A stretch of DNA of 64,000 nt from Amycolatopsis sp. FDAARGOS 1241 (GCF_016889705.1 NZ_CP069526.1:310001-374000), one strand, 5' to 3'; shown: positions 27,278 to 35,743, counted from the first letter of the stretch. The notes: generated from the letters alone by a model not told the origin. Program-made: numbers and translations.

Positions 27278-28747
27278 ATGACGGATCAGCGTGAACGGCG
27301 ACAGACGGTGTCCACTCTGGACCGTTTCTTCAAGATAACCGAACGCGGTTCGACGACCGGACGCGAGGTGCGGGGCGGCATCGTCACGTTCGTGACGATG
27401 GCCTACATCGTCGTGCTCAACCCGCTCATCATCGGCAGCTTCGCGGCCGACACCCCGTCGGCGCACAAGGACGTGCTCGGCCACATCCTGCCCGTGCCCG
27501 CAGTGGCCGCGGTGACGGCGCTGGTCGCCGGCGTGCTGACGATCCTGATGGGGCTCGTCGCGAACTACCCGTTCGCCATCGCGACGGGGCTCGGGCTCAA
27601 CAGCCTGCTGGCCGTCACGCTCGCGCCGCAGATGACGTGGCCCGAGGCGATGGGCCTGGTCGTGATCGAGGGCCTCATCATCGTGCTGCTGGTGCTCACC
27701 GGGTTCCGCACGGCCGTGTTCCGCGCGGTCCCGCCGGCGTTGAAGTCGGCGATCGCCGTGGGCATCGGGTTGTTCATCTGCTTCATCGGCCTGGTCGACG
27801 CCGGGTTCGTGCGCCGCCTGCCCGACGACGCGCACACCACGGTGCCGGTCGGCCTCGGCATCAACGGCTCGGTCGCCTCCTGGCCGACGGCCGTGTTCGT
27901 GGCGGGCCTGCTGCTCACCGGTGTCCTCGTCGCGAAGAAGGTCAAGGGCGCGATCCTCATCGGCGTGCTCGGCTCAACCGTGCTGGCGATCCTCGTCGAG
28001 ACGCTCGTGAAGGCCGGCCCGTCGAACGGCACGAATCCCAAGGGCTGGAACCTCGGCTACCCGGCACTGCCGGACAACGTCGTCGGCGTGCCGGACCTGT
28101 CGCTGGTCGGCGACGTGTCGTTCGGCGCCTGGACGCGCTTGCCGATCATCACCGTCGTCCTGCTCGTGTTCACGCTCGTGCTTGCCGATTTCTTCGACGC
28201 CATGGGCACCATGACCGGCCTCGGCAAGGAAGCCGGCCTGATCCGCAAGGACGGCCAGCTGCCCAACGTCGGCCGCGCACTGTTCGTCGAGGGCCTCGCG
28301 GGCGCCGCCGGCGGCTTCGGCTCGGCCAGCTCGAACACGGTGTTCGTCGAATCGGCGTCCGGCATCGCCGAGGGCGCGCGCACCGGCCTGGCCAACATCG
28401 TCACGGGCGTGCTGTTCCTCGCCGCGATGTTCCTGACCCCGCTCTACCAGGTCGTGCCCGTGGAGGCCGCCGCGCCGGCGCTGGTCGTCGTCGGAGCGCT
28501 GATGATGGGCCAGGTCCGGGAGATCGACTTCACGGACTTCTCGATCGCCCTGCCGGCCTTCCTGACGATCGTCGTCATGCCCTTCACTTACTCCATCGCC
28601 AACGGCATCGGCGCGGGCTTCGTGAGCTACGTCGTCATCCGCGCGGTGACCGGCCGGGCGCGGCAGGTGCACCCGTTGATGTGGGTAATCGCGGTAGCGT
28701 TCGTGGCGTACTTCGCGGTCGGCCCGATCCAGGCGGCCCTGAGCTGA
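27278..28747 (+). CDS. NCS2-family purine permease (AzgA/GhxP-like)
   Basis: Membrane protein of 489 residues, ATG at 27278 after a CGGAGGG site. It opens LDRFFKITERGSTTGREVRGG IVTFVTMAYI in two adjoining blocks, the AzgA-like start, and carries NPLIIG, ATGLGLNSL, LVLADFFDAMGTMTGLGKE and ASSNTVFVESASGIAEGARTG, which line the nucleobase site. Members import adenine, guanine or hypoxanthine with protons. About 13 hydrophobic segments. Confidence 0.88.
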   Translation: MTDQRERRQTVSTLDRFFKITERGSTTGREVRGGIVTFVTMAYIVVLNPLIIGSFAADTPSAHKDVLGHILPVPAVAAVTALVAGVLTILMGLVANYPFAIATGLGLNSLLAVTLAPQMTWPEAMGLVVIEGLIIVLLVLTGFRTAVFRAVPPALKSAIAVGIGLFICFIGLVDAGFVRRLPDDAHTTVPVGLGINGSVASWPTAVFVAGLLLTGVLVAKKVKGAILIGVLGSTVLAILVETLVKAGPSNGTNPKGWNLGYPALPDNVVGVPDLSLVGDVSFGAWTRLPIITVVLLVFTLVLADFFDAMGTMTGLGKEAGLIRKDGQLPNVGRALFVEGLAGAAGGFGSASSNTVFVESASGIAEGARTGLANIVTGVLFLAAMFLTPLYQVVPVEAAAPALVVVGALMMGQVREIDFTDFSIALPAFLTIVVMPFTYSIANGIGAGFVSYVVIRAVTGRARQVHPLMWVIAVAFVAYFAVGPIQAALS

Positions 28748-28899
28748 GCTCCACCGCCTGACCCCACCGCCTAACCCCCAAGCGCCTGACTCCTGCACCA
28801 CGCCTGGCCTCACACCGAAGCTGAGCGTGACCCCGTCCGTGCGCTGAGCGTGACAAAAGAGGGTGTCCGGGTTCACCCGCCGGCGAATTTTTCGTAAGG

Positions 28900-28912
28900 T
28901 ATGCTAACTATA
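28900..28912 (+). promoter_or_regulatory. -10 box for a leaderless marR transcript
   Basis: TATGCT at 28900-28905 is a good -10 hexamer and leaves six bases before the A of the marR ATG, the expected distance to a transcription start. No Shine-Dalgarno precedes the ATG. Leaderless translation is common in actinobacteria. The overlapping GGTATGCTAACTATA may also be a MarR site. Confidence 0.6.
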
Positions 28913-29343
28913 TGTCCGGCGACACGCATGAGCGCTCCCTCGCGAGCCGCTTGCGTCTCGCGGTGGTCCGGCTCAACCGCCGGCTCCGGGCGCAGCGCGT
29001 GGCTGATGACGTCACTTTGACGCAGACCGCGGCGCTGTCCACGTTGTTCAAGTGCGGTCCGCTGACCCCGGGTCAGCTGGCCGCGAAGGAAGGCGTCCAG
29101 CCGCCCTCGATGACGAGGGTCATCGCCGCGCTCGAGGAGATGGGGTTCGTCGAGCGACGTCCGCACCCGACCGATGGCAGGCAGGCCATCGTCGAGCTGT
29201 CCGACGACGGGTTGGCCTACGTGAAGAAGGCCATCTCGGTCCGGGAGGCGTGGCTGGACCGGCAATTGGCGGAACTCGGCGAGGAAGAGCTGGATGTGCT
29301 CTCCCGCGCCGCTGAGATCATCGACAGGATGGCGGGGAACTAA
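28912..29343 (+). CDS. MarR-family transcriptional regulator
   Basis: Winged-helix regulator of 143 residues. The recognition region GQLAAKEGVQPPSMTRVIAALEEMGFVERR and wing PHPTDGRQAIVELSDDG are typical of MarR. ATG at 28912, probably leaderless. The MFS gene begins 5 bp after the stop, so the regulator likely controls that exporter in response to a small toxic molecule. Position matches Rv0880 of M. tuberculosis. Confidence 0.9.
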   Translation: MSGDTHERSLASRLRLAVVRLNRRLRAQRVADDVTLTQTAALSTLFKCGPLTPGQLAAKEGVQPPSMTRVIAALEEMGFVERRPHPTDGRQAIVELSDDGLAYVKKAISVREAWLDRQLAELGEEELDVLSRAAEIIDRMAGN

Positions 29344-29348
29344 CACCG

Positions 29349-30842
29349 GTGGCGACCACGGGTAGCGACACAGACCGTAAGACCGAAACCACTGCTACCC
29401 GGGAAACGGCACCTCAGCCGTCGGGCCCGCCCCCGTCCGGACCTCCCGGCAAGGTCGCCGCCGACCAGGCGCTGGCCCGCGCGAAGACCGGTGAGAAGAA
29501 GCTCGTCCCGCAGGTGCCGGTCGGCGCCGATCGGGTCCCGGAAGAGCCCGAAAGACCCGCGGAACCCAAGAAGGGCAAGGGGATGTTCGCGTCCCTACGG
29601 GTCCGCAACTACCGGCTGTTCTTCAGCGGCCAGGTCATCTCCAACGTCGGCACCTGGATGCAGCGCATCGCCCAGGACTGGCTGGTCTTCCAGCTCTCGG
29701 GCAACAACCCGGTGGCGCTCGGCATCGCCGTCGCGTTCCAGTTCACGCCCACGCTGTTGCTGTCGCTGTGGGCCGGCGTGCTCGCCGACCGCGTCGACAA
29801 GCGGCGCCTGCTGATCCTCATCCAGAGCATCAACTGCGTCCAGGCGACGCTGCTGGGCGTGCTGGACCTGACCGGCGTGGTGCAGATGTGGCACGTGTAC
29901 CTGCTGTGCATGATGCTCGGCATCACCTCCGCGGTGGAGGTGCCGACGCGGCAGTCGTTCGTCGCCGAGATGGTGGGCCGCGACCAGATCGCCAACGCCG
30001 TCGCGCTCAACTCCTCGATCTTCAACCTGGCCCGCATCGTCGGCCCGGCCATCGCCGGGTTCGCGATCACCTGGGTCGGCACCGGCTGGCTGTTCGTCGC
30101 CAACGCGGTGAGCACCGTCGCGGTGGTCACCGGGCTCGCGTTGATGAACCCGGCCAAGCTCTTCCGCGGGCCGGCGATCCCCCGCGCGAAGGGGCAGCTC
30201 GTCGAAGGCCTGCGCTACGTGCTGCACCGCTCCGACCTCGTCACGGTCATGGTGCTGGTGCTCTTCGTCAGCACGTTCGGCATCACCTACTTCACGTCGT
30301 TGCCGATCGTCGCCGCCAACGTCTTCCACACCCAGGCCGACGGGTACGGCCTGCTCTCCACCCTCGTCGCCGTGGGGACCTTCGTGGGCGCGCTGCTGTC
30401 CGCGCGCCGCGGCATCAAGAGCCGCCCGCGGGTGCGGACGATGCTGCTCGCGGCGGCCGCGCTCGGCCTGTTCGAGTTCCTCACCGCCTTCATGCCCACT
30501 TACCTGGCCTTCGGCATCGGCCTGATCCCGCTCGGCTTCGCCACCATCACGTTCCTCAACACGGCCAACGCGCTGGTGCAGACGTCGGTCTCACCCGAGA
30601 TGCGCGGCCGTGTGATGGGCATCTACGTGCTGGTGCTGATCGGCGGCAACCCCATTGGCGGCCCGATGACGGGCTGGATGGCCGACGCGTTCGGCGGACG
30701 CTCGCCGTTCTACATCGGCGGCGCGATCTCGCTGGTCGCCGCGGTGGTGTGCGCACTGGTCCTCGTGCGGCGGGGCGGGGTGAGCCTGCCGGTCCGCCGG
30801 TTCGGCAGCGGGTTGCGCGTGCTCAAGCGCGAACGCGTCTGA
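29349..30842 (+). CDS. MFS transporter paired with MarR
   Basis: Protein of 497 residues, GTG at 29349. A disordered N-terminus rich in Pro/Thr/Lys (~1-75) precedes an MFS domain of about 12 helices beginning FASLRVRNYRLFFSGQVISNVGTWMQRIAQDWLV, written here in pieces as NYRLFFSGQ and GTWMQRIAQDWL, typical of DHA3-type drug or siderophore exporters; the A-motif loop is LADRVDKRRL. It ends with a strong terminator at 30857. Substrate unknown. Confidence 0.85.
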   Translation: MATTGSDTDRKTETTATRETAPQPSGPPPSGPPGKVAADQALARAKTGEKKLVPQVPVGADRVPEEPERPAEPKKGKGMFASLRVRNYRLFFSGQVISNVGTWMQRIAQDWLVFQLSGNNPVALGIAVAFQFTPTLLLSLWAGVLADRVDKRRLLILIQSINCVQATLLGVLDLTGVVQMWHVYLLCMMLGITSAVEVPTRQSFVAEMVGRDQIANAVALNSSIFNLARIVGPAIAGFAITWVGTGWLFVANAVSTVAVVTGLALMNPAKLFRGPAIPRAKGQLVEGLRYVLHRSDLVTVMVLVLFVSTFGITYFTSLPIVAANVFHTQADGYGLLSTLVAVGTFVGALLSARRGIKSRPRVRTMLLAAAALGLFEFLTAFMPTYLAFGIGLIPLGFATITFLNTANALVQTSVSPEMRGRVMGIYVLVLIGGNPIGGPMTGWMADAFGGRSPFYIGGAISLVAAVVCALVLVRRGGVSLPVRRFGSGLRVLKRERV

Positions 30843-30856
30843 CGCCTGGCTCGAAG

Positions 30857-30896
30857 AGGGCGCCTCGGGAGCTTCCCGGGGCGCCCTTGCTCTTTT
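30857..30896 (+). terminator. Rho-independent terminator of the marR-MFS operon
   Basis: AGGGCGCC(T)CGGGA pairs with TTCCCG(G)GGCGCCCT around a three-base loop, followed by TTGCTCTTTTTT. This is the clearest intrinsic terminator in the window and closes the upstream operon before the iron box. Confidence 0.92.
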
Positions 30897-30954
30897 TTCA
30901 CGGGTCACCCGAGCGAGGGAGAGATGAGGCTTCGCCATCCAAGGGTTGCCGCTC

Positions 30955-30979
30955 GTATGAGGTTAGGCTAACCTCATAC
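30955..30979. promoter_or_regulatory. Orphan IdeR/DmdR1/DtxR iron box
   Basis: The core TGAGGTTAGGCTAACCTCA (30958-30976) matches the IdeR consensus TTAGGTTAGGCTAACCTAA at 17 of 19 positions, and the palindrome extends to a perfect 25 bp centred on 30967. It overlaps a plausible promoter: -35 TTGCCG (30946-30951), 17-bp spacer, -10 TAACCT (30969-30974). Iron-loaded repressor would block it. It lies between two convergent genes, with no gene to serve except a short transcript. Confidence 0.9.
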
Positions 30980-31062
30980 ATGTCCGCTTCGTGGTGGGAG
31001 CGGCAGTCAGTTCGGGAACGGACGGAGCCCCGCCCCCGGGAACCCCCGGGGCGGGGCTCCGT
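30980..31062 (+). ncRNA. Candidate iron-regulated small RNA (about 85 nt)
   Basis: Transcription from the iron-box promoter should start near 30980 and stop at the perfect 15-bp hairpin 31022-31062, giving a short RNA with about 40 free 5' nucleotides. An ATG at 30980 opens a frame (MSASWWERQSVRERTEPRP...) but runs through the hairpin without a stop, which argues against a protein. The design resembles MrsI, the IdeR-controlled sRNA of mycobacteria that spares iron. This is inference from sequence only; homology to MrsI was not tested. Confidence 0.55.
31022..31062. terminator. Strong hairpin ending the candidate sRNA and the NAT gene
   Basis: ACGGAGCCCCGCCCC (31022-31036) and GGGGCGGGGCTCCGT (31048-31062) are perfectly complementary over 15 bp with an 11-nt loop. 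The T-run is minimal. On the minus strand it lies 32 bp after the N-acetyltransferase stop, so it can serve both sides. Confidence 0.85.
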
Positions 31063-31093
31063 TCATGCCGGGCGATCCGCCGCATTCGGCCCC

Positions 31094-31906
31094 TCACGAC
31101 GGGTTCATGGTCGGGTCGGGCGCACGCTGCGTCAAGGGGCGCTCATCAGGCGGGGCGGGAAGTCGCGTGAGCGTCAGGCCGAAGTAGACGCGGTAGGCCG
31201 TGCGGATCGCGGTGTCGTTGGGGAGCAGCACTTCGTGGCGCACGCCGTCGACGGTCTCGATCAGCCGATGGCCCGAGAGCGTCACACGGCCCTGCGACGT
31301 CGTCCGCGAGCAGGTGAGGCGCCCGGTGAAACTCGAAGCGGGCGACGTCGACTGCCACCAGGCCATGGGGCTGAACTCCGAGAGCTGCCGCGGGCGCCGT
31401 TCGAGGCGGTAGGCGGGTTTCCCCTCCAGTACGACGTCGAGATCACCGTGGGGCGCGTCCAGGAACAGGAACTCGCCCTCCGGGTCGGTCTGCACGTCCA
31501 CGGCCGACATTCGCAGCGGATACCGGCTGAACCGGCCGAAACCGACGTCGACGAGCCACTGCTCGCCGTCCAAGCGCACGACGACGGCCGCGTGGTCCAG
31601 CGGCGGCCCGGGCACCCCCTCACCGTCGAACACGTACGCCCCGCGCAGCTCCGCGTCGAAGCCGAGCTCGCGCAGCAGCGCCGTGAAAAGGCCGTTGAGC
31701 TCGTAGCAGAACCCACCGCGGCGGCGGCGCACGATCTTGTCGAACAGGGCGTCCTCGGCCAGTTCGATCGGTTCGCCGAGGTGAATGCTGAGGTTCTCGA
31801 ACGGCACGCGTTCGAGGTGGCGTTCCTGCAGCTGCCGCAGCGCGGCGAGGTCGGCCGTGGCGGGGAGCGCGAGGTCGAGTCGGGCGAGGTAGGCGTCGAC
31901 GTCCAT
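31094..31906 (-). CDS. nat: Arylamine N-acetyltransferase
   Basis: Cytosolic enzyme of 270 residues that transfers acetyl from CoA to arylamines or hydrazines. The catalytic triad is visible: Cys67 in RRGGFCYELNG, His105 in PLDHAAVVV and Asp120 in QWLVDVGFG. The N-terminus (MDVDAYLARLDL...) and ENLSIHLGEPI are typical. ATG at 31904-31906; a GTG two codons earlier is possible. In actinobacteria NATs also appear in sterol and amide-synthase pathways, but no such genes flank it. Confidence 0.92.
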   Translation of the reverse strand: MDVDAYLARLDLALPATADLAALRQLQERHLERVPFENLSIHLGEPIELAEDALFDKIVRRRRGGFCYELNGLFTALLRELGFDAELRGAYVFDGEGVPGPPLDHAAVVVRLDGEQWLVDVGFGRFSRYPLRMSAVDVQTDPEGEFLFLDAPHGDLDVVLEGKPAYRLERRPRQLSEFSPMAWWQSTSPASSFTGRLTCSRTTSQGRVTLSGHRLIETVDGVRHEVLLPNDTAIRTAYRVYFGLTLTRLPAPPDERPLTQRAPDPTMNPS

Positions 31907-32005
31907 GACCACAGCCTCACACCTCGAGCGTGCTCGAAGTCAACCGAGATACGGAAAAACGGGGCCCTCCCGGTAGGAGAACCCCGTCTTCCGCGAAGGT
32001 GAACT

Positions 32006-32629
32006 TCAGCTGAGCAGTAGGCCGTTGCCGCCGGCGACGGCGTTGTCGAACCGCTTGCTGATCTCGCCCCAGTTGAAGATGTTCCACAGGGCCTTGACGT
32101 AGTCCGGCTTCACGTTCTTGTAGTCCAGGTAGAACGCGTGCTCCCACACGTCGACCAGCAGGATCGGCGTGGTCGGCAGGACCAGGTTGTTGTGGTGGTC
32201 GCGCAGCTGCTGGGTGATCAGCGTCTTGCCGATCGGGTCCCAGGAGAGCGCGCCCCAGCCGTTGCCCTGGATCGTGGTGGACACGGCGGTGAACTGGGCC
32301 TTGAACTTGTCGAACGACCCGAACGCTTCGTCGATCGCCGCGGCCAGCTCGCCGGTCGGCTTGTCGCCGCCTTCCGGCGAAAGGATCTTCCACCACACGA
32401 CGTGGTTGGCGTGGCCGGCCAGGTTGAAGGCCAGCGTGGTCTCGAGACCGACGATGTTGCCGAAGTCGCCCGCGTCGCGCGCCTCGGCGATCTTGTCGAG
32501 CGTGTCGTTCGCGCCCTTGACGTAGGTCGCGTGGTGCTTGCTGTGGTGCAGCTCGTTGATCTGACCCGAGATGTGGGGCGCGAGAGCGCCGTAGTCGTAG
32601 TCGAGATCGGGCAGCTCGTACCGGGCCAT
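32006..32629 (-). CDS. sodA: Superoxide dismutase, Fe/Mn family
   Basis: Enzyme of 207 residues that dismutates superoxide. Metal ligands are His28 ([12 protein letters not shown]), His76 (GHANHVVWW), Asp160 and His164 ([12 protein letters not shown]). [11 protein letters not shown] is typical. The His/Gln position that tunes metal choice reads LRDHHNN, so Fe, Mn or both are possible. An AGAAGGAGGG ribosome site precedes the ATG. No signal peptide. Next gene upstream encodes heme oxygenase, fitting an oxidative-stress and iron theme. Confidence 0.95.
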   Translation of the reverse strand: MARYELPDLDYDYGALAPHISGQINELHHSKHHATYVKGANDTLDKIAEARDAGDFGNIVGLETTLAFNLAGHANHVVWWKILSPEGGDKPTGELAAAIDEAFGSFDKFKAQFTAVSTTIQGNGWGALSWDPIGKTLITQQLRDHHNNLVLPTTPILLVDVWEHAFYLDYKNVKPDYVKALWNIFNWGEISKRFDNAVAGGNGLLLS

Positions 32630-32659
32630 TGGCCCTCCTTCTGTCTTCGACACAAGTTC

Positions 32660-32678
32660 CTACTACCGAACCTAGTAG
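32660..32678. promoter_or_regulatory. Candidate operator upstream of sodA
   Basis: CTACTA (32660-32665) and TAGTAG (32673-32678) are perfect inverted repeats with a 7-bp spacer, 31 bp upstream of the sodA start codon. This fits a promoter-proximal repressor or activator site; the regulator is unknown. Confidence 0.45.
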
Positions 32679-32837
32679 CACACCCGGGTTCCCGGCGACC
32701 GGGGGCGGCGTCCGTACCGCGGGTGGGCACACTCGTCCGTCTGCCGCATACCCGGGTGGGCACCGGGCGAAACCGAGCCTTGTACCTCGACCAAGCTGGA
32801 GGTCAACTCCGTGTGATCAGCTCCATCCGGGTGCCGG

Positions 32838-33506
32838 TCAGGTGATCCGGTAGCGCGCCAGGTCGAGGGCGAGCTCGTCGAAGACGGCGACGTTGTGCTC
32901 GAAGGCCACGAGTGTCTCGTCGATCACCCGGGCCCGCGCGGTGTCGTCCCACGGCGCCGCGTCGAGTTTCGCGCGGTAGCGGTCGCGGAACGCGGGCGCG
33001 CTGCCGAGGTCGTCGAAGTGGTAGAACAGCGAACCCGCTTCGGCGAGGTCGAACTTCTTCTCCACCAGCCGCCGGATGATCTGGCCACCCGCGATGTCGC
33101 CGAGGTAGCGCGTGTAGTGGTGCGCCACGTAGCCGCCGGCCCACTGCGCGGCTTCGGCCACGCGCGCCGTGTACGCCTCGGTGCTGGCGAGCGGCCGGAC
33201 GGTCGAGCGCCAGTCCGGGCCGACGAGGTGCGCGAGGTCGCGTTCGAGCGCGGGCAGCCGGCGCAGTTCGTCGAACACGAACTCGCCGCCCACCGGGTCG
33301 CCGGTCATCGCGTCGGTGGCGCGCTCGATGGCCTGGTAGATGAAGAAGTACTGGATCGCCAGCTGCGTGTAGCCCGCAAGCGAGAGCTCACCGCCGAGCA
33401 GCGCGTTCATGTACGTGGAGTGGTTGGCCCGCTCGTGCACCACCCTGGTCGACGCCCGCAGCTCGGCTGAGAACGGGCGGGCTTCCAGTTCCGTGGCCAC
33501 CGACAT
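32838..33506 (-). CDS. hmuO: Heme oxygenase (biliverdin-producing, HmuO-like)
   Basis: Enzyme of 222 residues that opens heme to biliverdin, CO and Fe2+. Proximal ligand is His24 (STRVVHERANHS), and the distal helix GDIAGGQIIRRL supplies the flexible Gly140/Gly141. YFFIYQAIE and HHYTRYLGD are family hallmarks. It lies 65 bp downstream of a TetR gene on the same strand with a palindrome between them. No heme importer is nearby, so the heme is probably endogenous or brought in by another locus. Confidence 0.93.
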   Translation of the reverse strand: MSVATELEARPFSAELRASTRVVHERANHSTYMNALLGGELSLAGYTQLAIQYFFIYQAIERATDAMTGDPVGGEFVFDELRRLPALERDLAHLVGPDWRSTVRPLASTEAYTARVAEAAQWAGGYVAHHYTRYLGDIAGGQIIRRLVEKKFDLAEAGSLFYHFDDLGSAPAFRDRYRAKLDAAPWDDTARARVIDETLVAFEHNVAVFDELALDLARYRIT

Positions 33507-33520
33507 GGGACCTCCCTCGA

Positions 33521-33537
33521 TCTGACAGGTTGTCAGA
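33521..33537. promoter_or_regulatory. Palindromic operator in front of heme oxygenase
   Basis: TCTGACAGGTTGTCAGA is a perfect 7+3+7 palindrome 15 bp upstream of the heme oxygenase start. TGACA-N3-TGTCA sites are commonly bound by TetR proteins, and a tetR gene lies just upstream. Confidence 0.65.
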
Positions 33538-33571
33538 AAGAGCGTAGGTCACCACCGCGGGTCAGGTCACC

Positions 33572-34180
33572 CTAATTCGGCGGAAGTTCACTCGAACCGA
33601 TGGCTTGCAGCACGAACCGCACGGCCGCGTCGACCACCGCTCCCAGGCGCTCCGGCGGCACGTCGACAACCTGCCTCGTGCCGAGCGCCGCGGTGATCAT
33701 GGGGACCACCACGTCGACGTCCTGCGCGGGCCAGCTGCCCGCGTTGACGCCCGCGAGCAGCACCGCCCGCAGCTGTTCGGTGATCGGGTCCGCGTGCGCG
33801 CTGATGCGCCGGTACGCCGCGGGCGCCAGGGCGGACTCCAGCGCCCCGCCCGGCGGCAGGTGGTGTTCGGCGAGCACCCGCAGCTGCAGGCGGACGAACG
33901 TCGCCAGCTGCGCCACCGGATCCGTCTCGGCTTCCACGGCCTCGCGCAGCCGCGTCACGTACTGCGCGGCCTCGTCCTCGACGAAGGCGACGAGCAGGCT
34001 CTCCTTGTCGGGGAAGTGGTTGTACAGCGCGGTGCGCCCCACGCCTGCGTCGGCCGCGATGCCCGCGAGCGTGATCGCGTCGAAGCCGCGCTCGTAGAGC
34101 TGCGCGCGCAACACCTCGAACACCCGGGTACGGACCTCGCGCCGGTGCGCTTCGATCGAGCCGCCGAGAACTTTCGGCAC
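33572..34180 (-). CDS. TetR-family regulator upstream of heme oxygenase
   Basis: Protein of 202 residues from a GTG at 34178-34180. HTH: ITLAGIAADAGVGRTALYNHFPDKESLL. The C-terminal domain has LPPGGALESALAPAAYRRISAH, seen in TetR proteins of unknown ligand. It probably controls itself and heme oxygenase through the palindrome at 33521. Heme or a heme degradation product is a possible signal, but this is conjecture. Confidence 0.85.
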   Translation of the reverse strand: MPKVLGGSIEAHRREVRTRVFEVLRAQLYERGFDAITLAGIAADAGVGRTALYNHFPDKESLLVAFVEDEAAQYVTRLREAVEAETDPVAQLATFVRLQLRVLAEHHLPPGGALESALAPAAYRRISAHADPITEQLRAVLLAGVNAGSWPAQDVDVVVPMITAALGTRQVVDVPPERLGAVVDAAVRFVLQAIGSSELPPN

Positions 34181-34243
34181 CTTGGGTTCCCCTGCCTCGT
34201 GAGACCTTGTCCGGCCACCATAAGGGCGACGGGCGCGATCGAC

Positions 34244-35743
34244 TCAGTCGATGAGCGGCCAGGTGTGCACGGGATCCCCCTCTGCCGACAGGTCGAGGTA
34301 GCGCCGGAGCATGCGCAGCAGCGCCTCTTCGCGGTCGGCGCCGCGTTCCTGGGCGCGCTGGACGTAGTCGCGCTGCCAGGTGGCGCCGCTGCGGCGTGCG
34401 AGACAACGGCGTTCGACGACGCCGAGGTACTTGACGCGCGCTTCGTCGGAGACGCCGCAGCGGCGCAGGCCCTCGTGCGCCAGCGGCAGCAACACGCGCA
34501 GCGCCAGCTCGTCCGGCGGGATCCAGCCGATGCCGGGCCAGTACAGCTGCGCGTCGAACCCCTTGCGGGCGCCTGCGTAGAGGTTTTCCTCGGCGGCCTG
34601 GAACGACATCTGCGTCCAGATCGGGCGTTCCTGTTCGGCGAGCGCGCGCTGGGCACCGTAGAAGAACGCGGCGTTGGCGACGATGTCGACCACCGTGGGT
34701 CCGGCCGGCAGAACGCGGTTCTCCACCCGCAGGTGCGGCAGGCCGTCGACGACGTCGTACACCGGACGGTTCCAGCGCCAGATCGTGCCGTTGTGCATGC
34801 GCAGCTCGGTGAGCTTCGGCGCTTGGCCGGACTCGAGCGTCTCGATGGGATCCTCGCTGTCGGTCTGCGGCAGCAGGCCGGGGAAATAACGCACGTTCTC
34901 TTCGAACAGGTCGAAGATCGACGTGATCCACCTCTCGCCGAACCACACTCTCGGCCGAACGCCTTGGTTCTTCAGCTCTTCCGGGCGCGTGTCGGTGGCC
35001 TGCTGGAACAGCGGGATGCGCGTCTCGTGCCACAACGCCTTGCCCAGCAAGAAGGGTGAGTTCGCCGCGAGCGCCGTCTGCACGCCGGCGAGGCACTGCG
35101 CGGCGTTCCAGTGCGCGGCGAATTCCTCGGGCGCCACCTGCAGGTGCAGTTGAACCGACGTGCACGCTGCTTCCGGGAGGATGGATTCCGCGTGACTGCG
35201 GAGCCTTTCGGGTTGTTCGCCCGGAAGGGGAGCGCCGTCCATGGAAAGGGCGATCCGTTCCCCGCGCGCGGCGAAGATCTGGTCGTTCAACGACGAATAC
35301 CGCGTCTGGTTGGTCAGCCATTTCTGGTCGAAGTGCTCTTGGCGCAGCGTGGGCAGGATGCCGATCATCGCGAGCGTCGAACCCGTGTCGGTGGCGGTGC
35401 TCGCGGCCCGGCCCAGGTACGCGCGCAGATCGTCTTCCAATTGCAGCGCCGAATCGCCGGCGAGCGGGCGCGGCGGCACGTTCAGCTCGAGGTTGTGCTG
35501 CCCCAGTTCGGTGGTGAACGACGGATCGTCGAGCGCTTCCAGCACCGCCGTGTTGGTCATCGACGGGCGCAGCTGGGGGTCGACGAGGTTGAGCTCCACT
35601 TCGAGGCCGATGTTCTTGCGGGGAAAGGAAAAGCTCCCGTCGGTGAGCATCCGGGCGAGGGTGTCGAGGCAGCGCTGGACCTTACGGCGGTACCGTCCGC
35701 GGTCGAGCTGGTCGAACGGTTTCGCCGAGAGATCGGTACCCAT
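34244..35743 (-). CDS. Glutamate-cysteine ligase family (GCS2-type) protein
   Basis: Protein of 499 residues of the carboxylate-amine ligase group. NIGLEVELNLVD provides the Mg-ATP binding glutamates; MTNTAVLEAL, LGQHNLELNVPP and TELRMHNGTIWRWNRPVYD match gamma-glutamyl ligases of actinobacteria. It may make gamma-glutamylcysteine or another gamma-glutamyl amide; mycothiol producers usually lack glutathione, but EgtA of ergothioneine synthesis belongs to this fold. No egtBCDE are nearby, so the product is undecided. Confidence 0.75.
   Translation of the reverse strand: MGTDLSAKPFDQLDRGRYRRKVQRCLDTLARMLTDGSFSFPRKNIGLEVELNLVDPQLRPSMTNTAVLEALDDPSFTTELGQHNLELNVPPRPLAGDSALQLEDDLRAYLGRAASTATDTGSTLAMIGILPTLRQEHFDQKWLTNQTRYSSLNDQIFAARGERIALSMDGAPLPGEQPERLRSHAESILPEAACTSVQLHLQVAPEEFAAHWNAAQCLAGVQTALAANSPFLLGKALWHETRIPLFQQATDTRPEELKNQGVRPRVWFGERWITSIFDLFEENVRYFPGLLPQTDSEDPIETLESGQAPKLTELRMHNGTIWRWNRPVYDVVDGLPHLRVENRVLPAGPTVVDIVANAAFFYGAQRALAEQERPIWTQMSFQAAEENLYAGARKGFDAQLYWPGIGWIPPDELALRVLLPLAHEGLRRCGVSDEARVKYLGVVERRCLARRSGATWQRDYVQRAQERGADREEALLRMLRRYLDLSAEGDPVHTWPLID

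Noticed and set aside
30980..31200. Short protein starting MSASWWERQSVRERTEP from the iron-box transcript
   Set aside because: No stop before the 15-bp terminator hairpin and no sensible codon pattern; a small RNA fits better. Kept as an alternative only.
33555..33578. Degenerate iron box upstream of heme oxygenase
   Set aside because: On the minus strand TTAGGGTGACCTGACC agrees with the IdeR consensus at only about 11 of 19 positions and overlaps the tetR stop.
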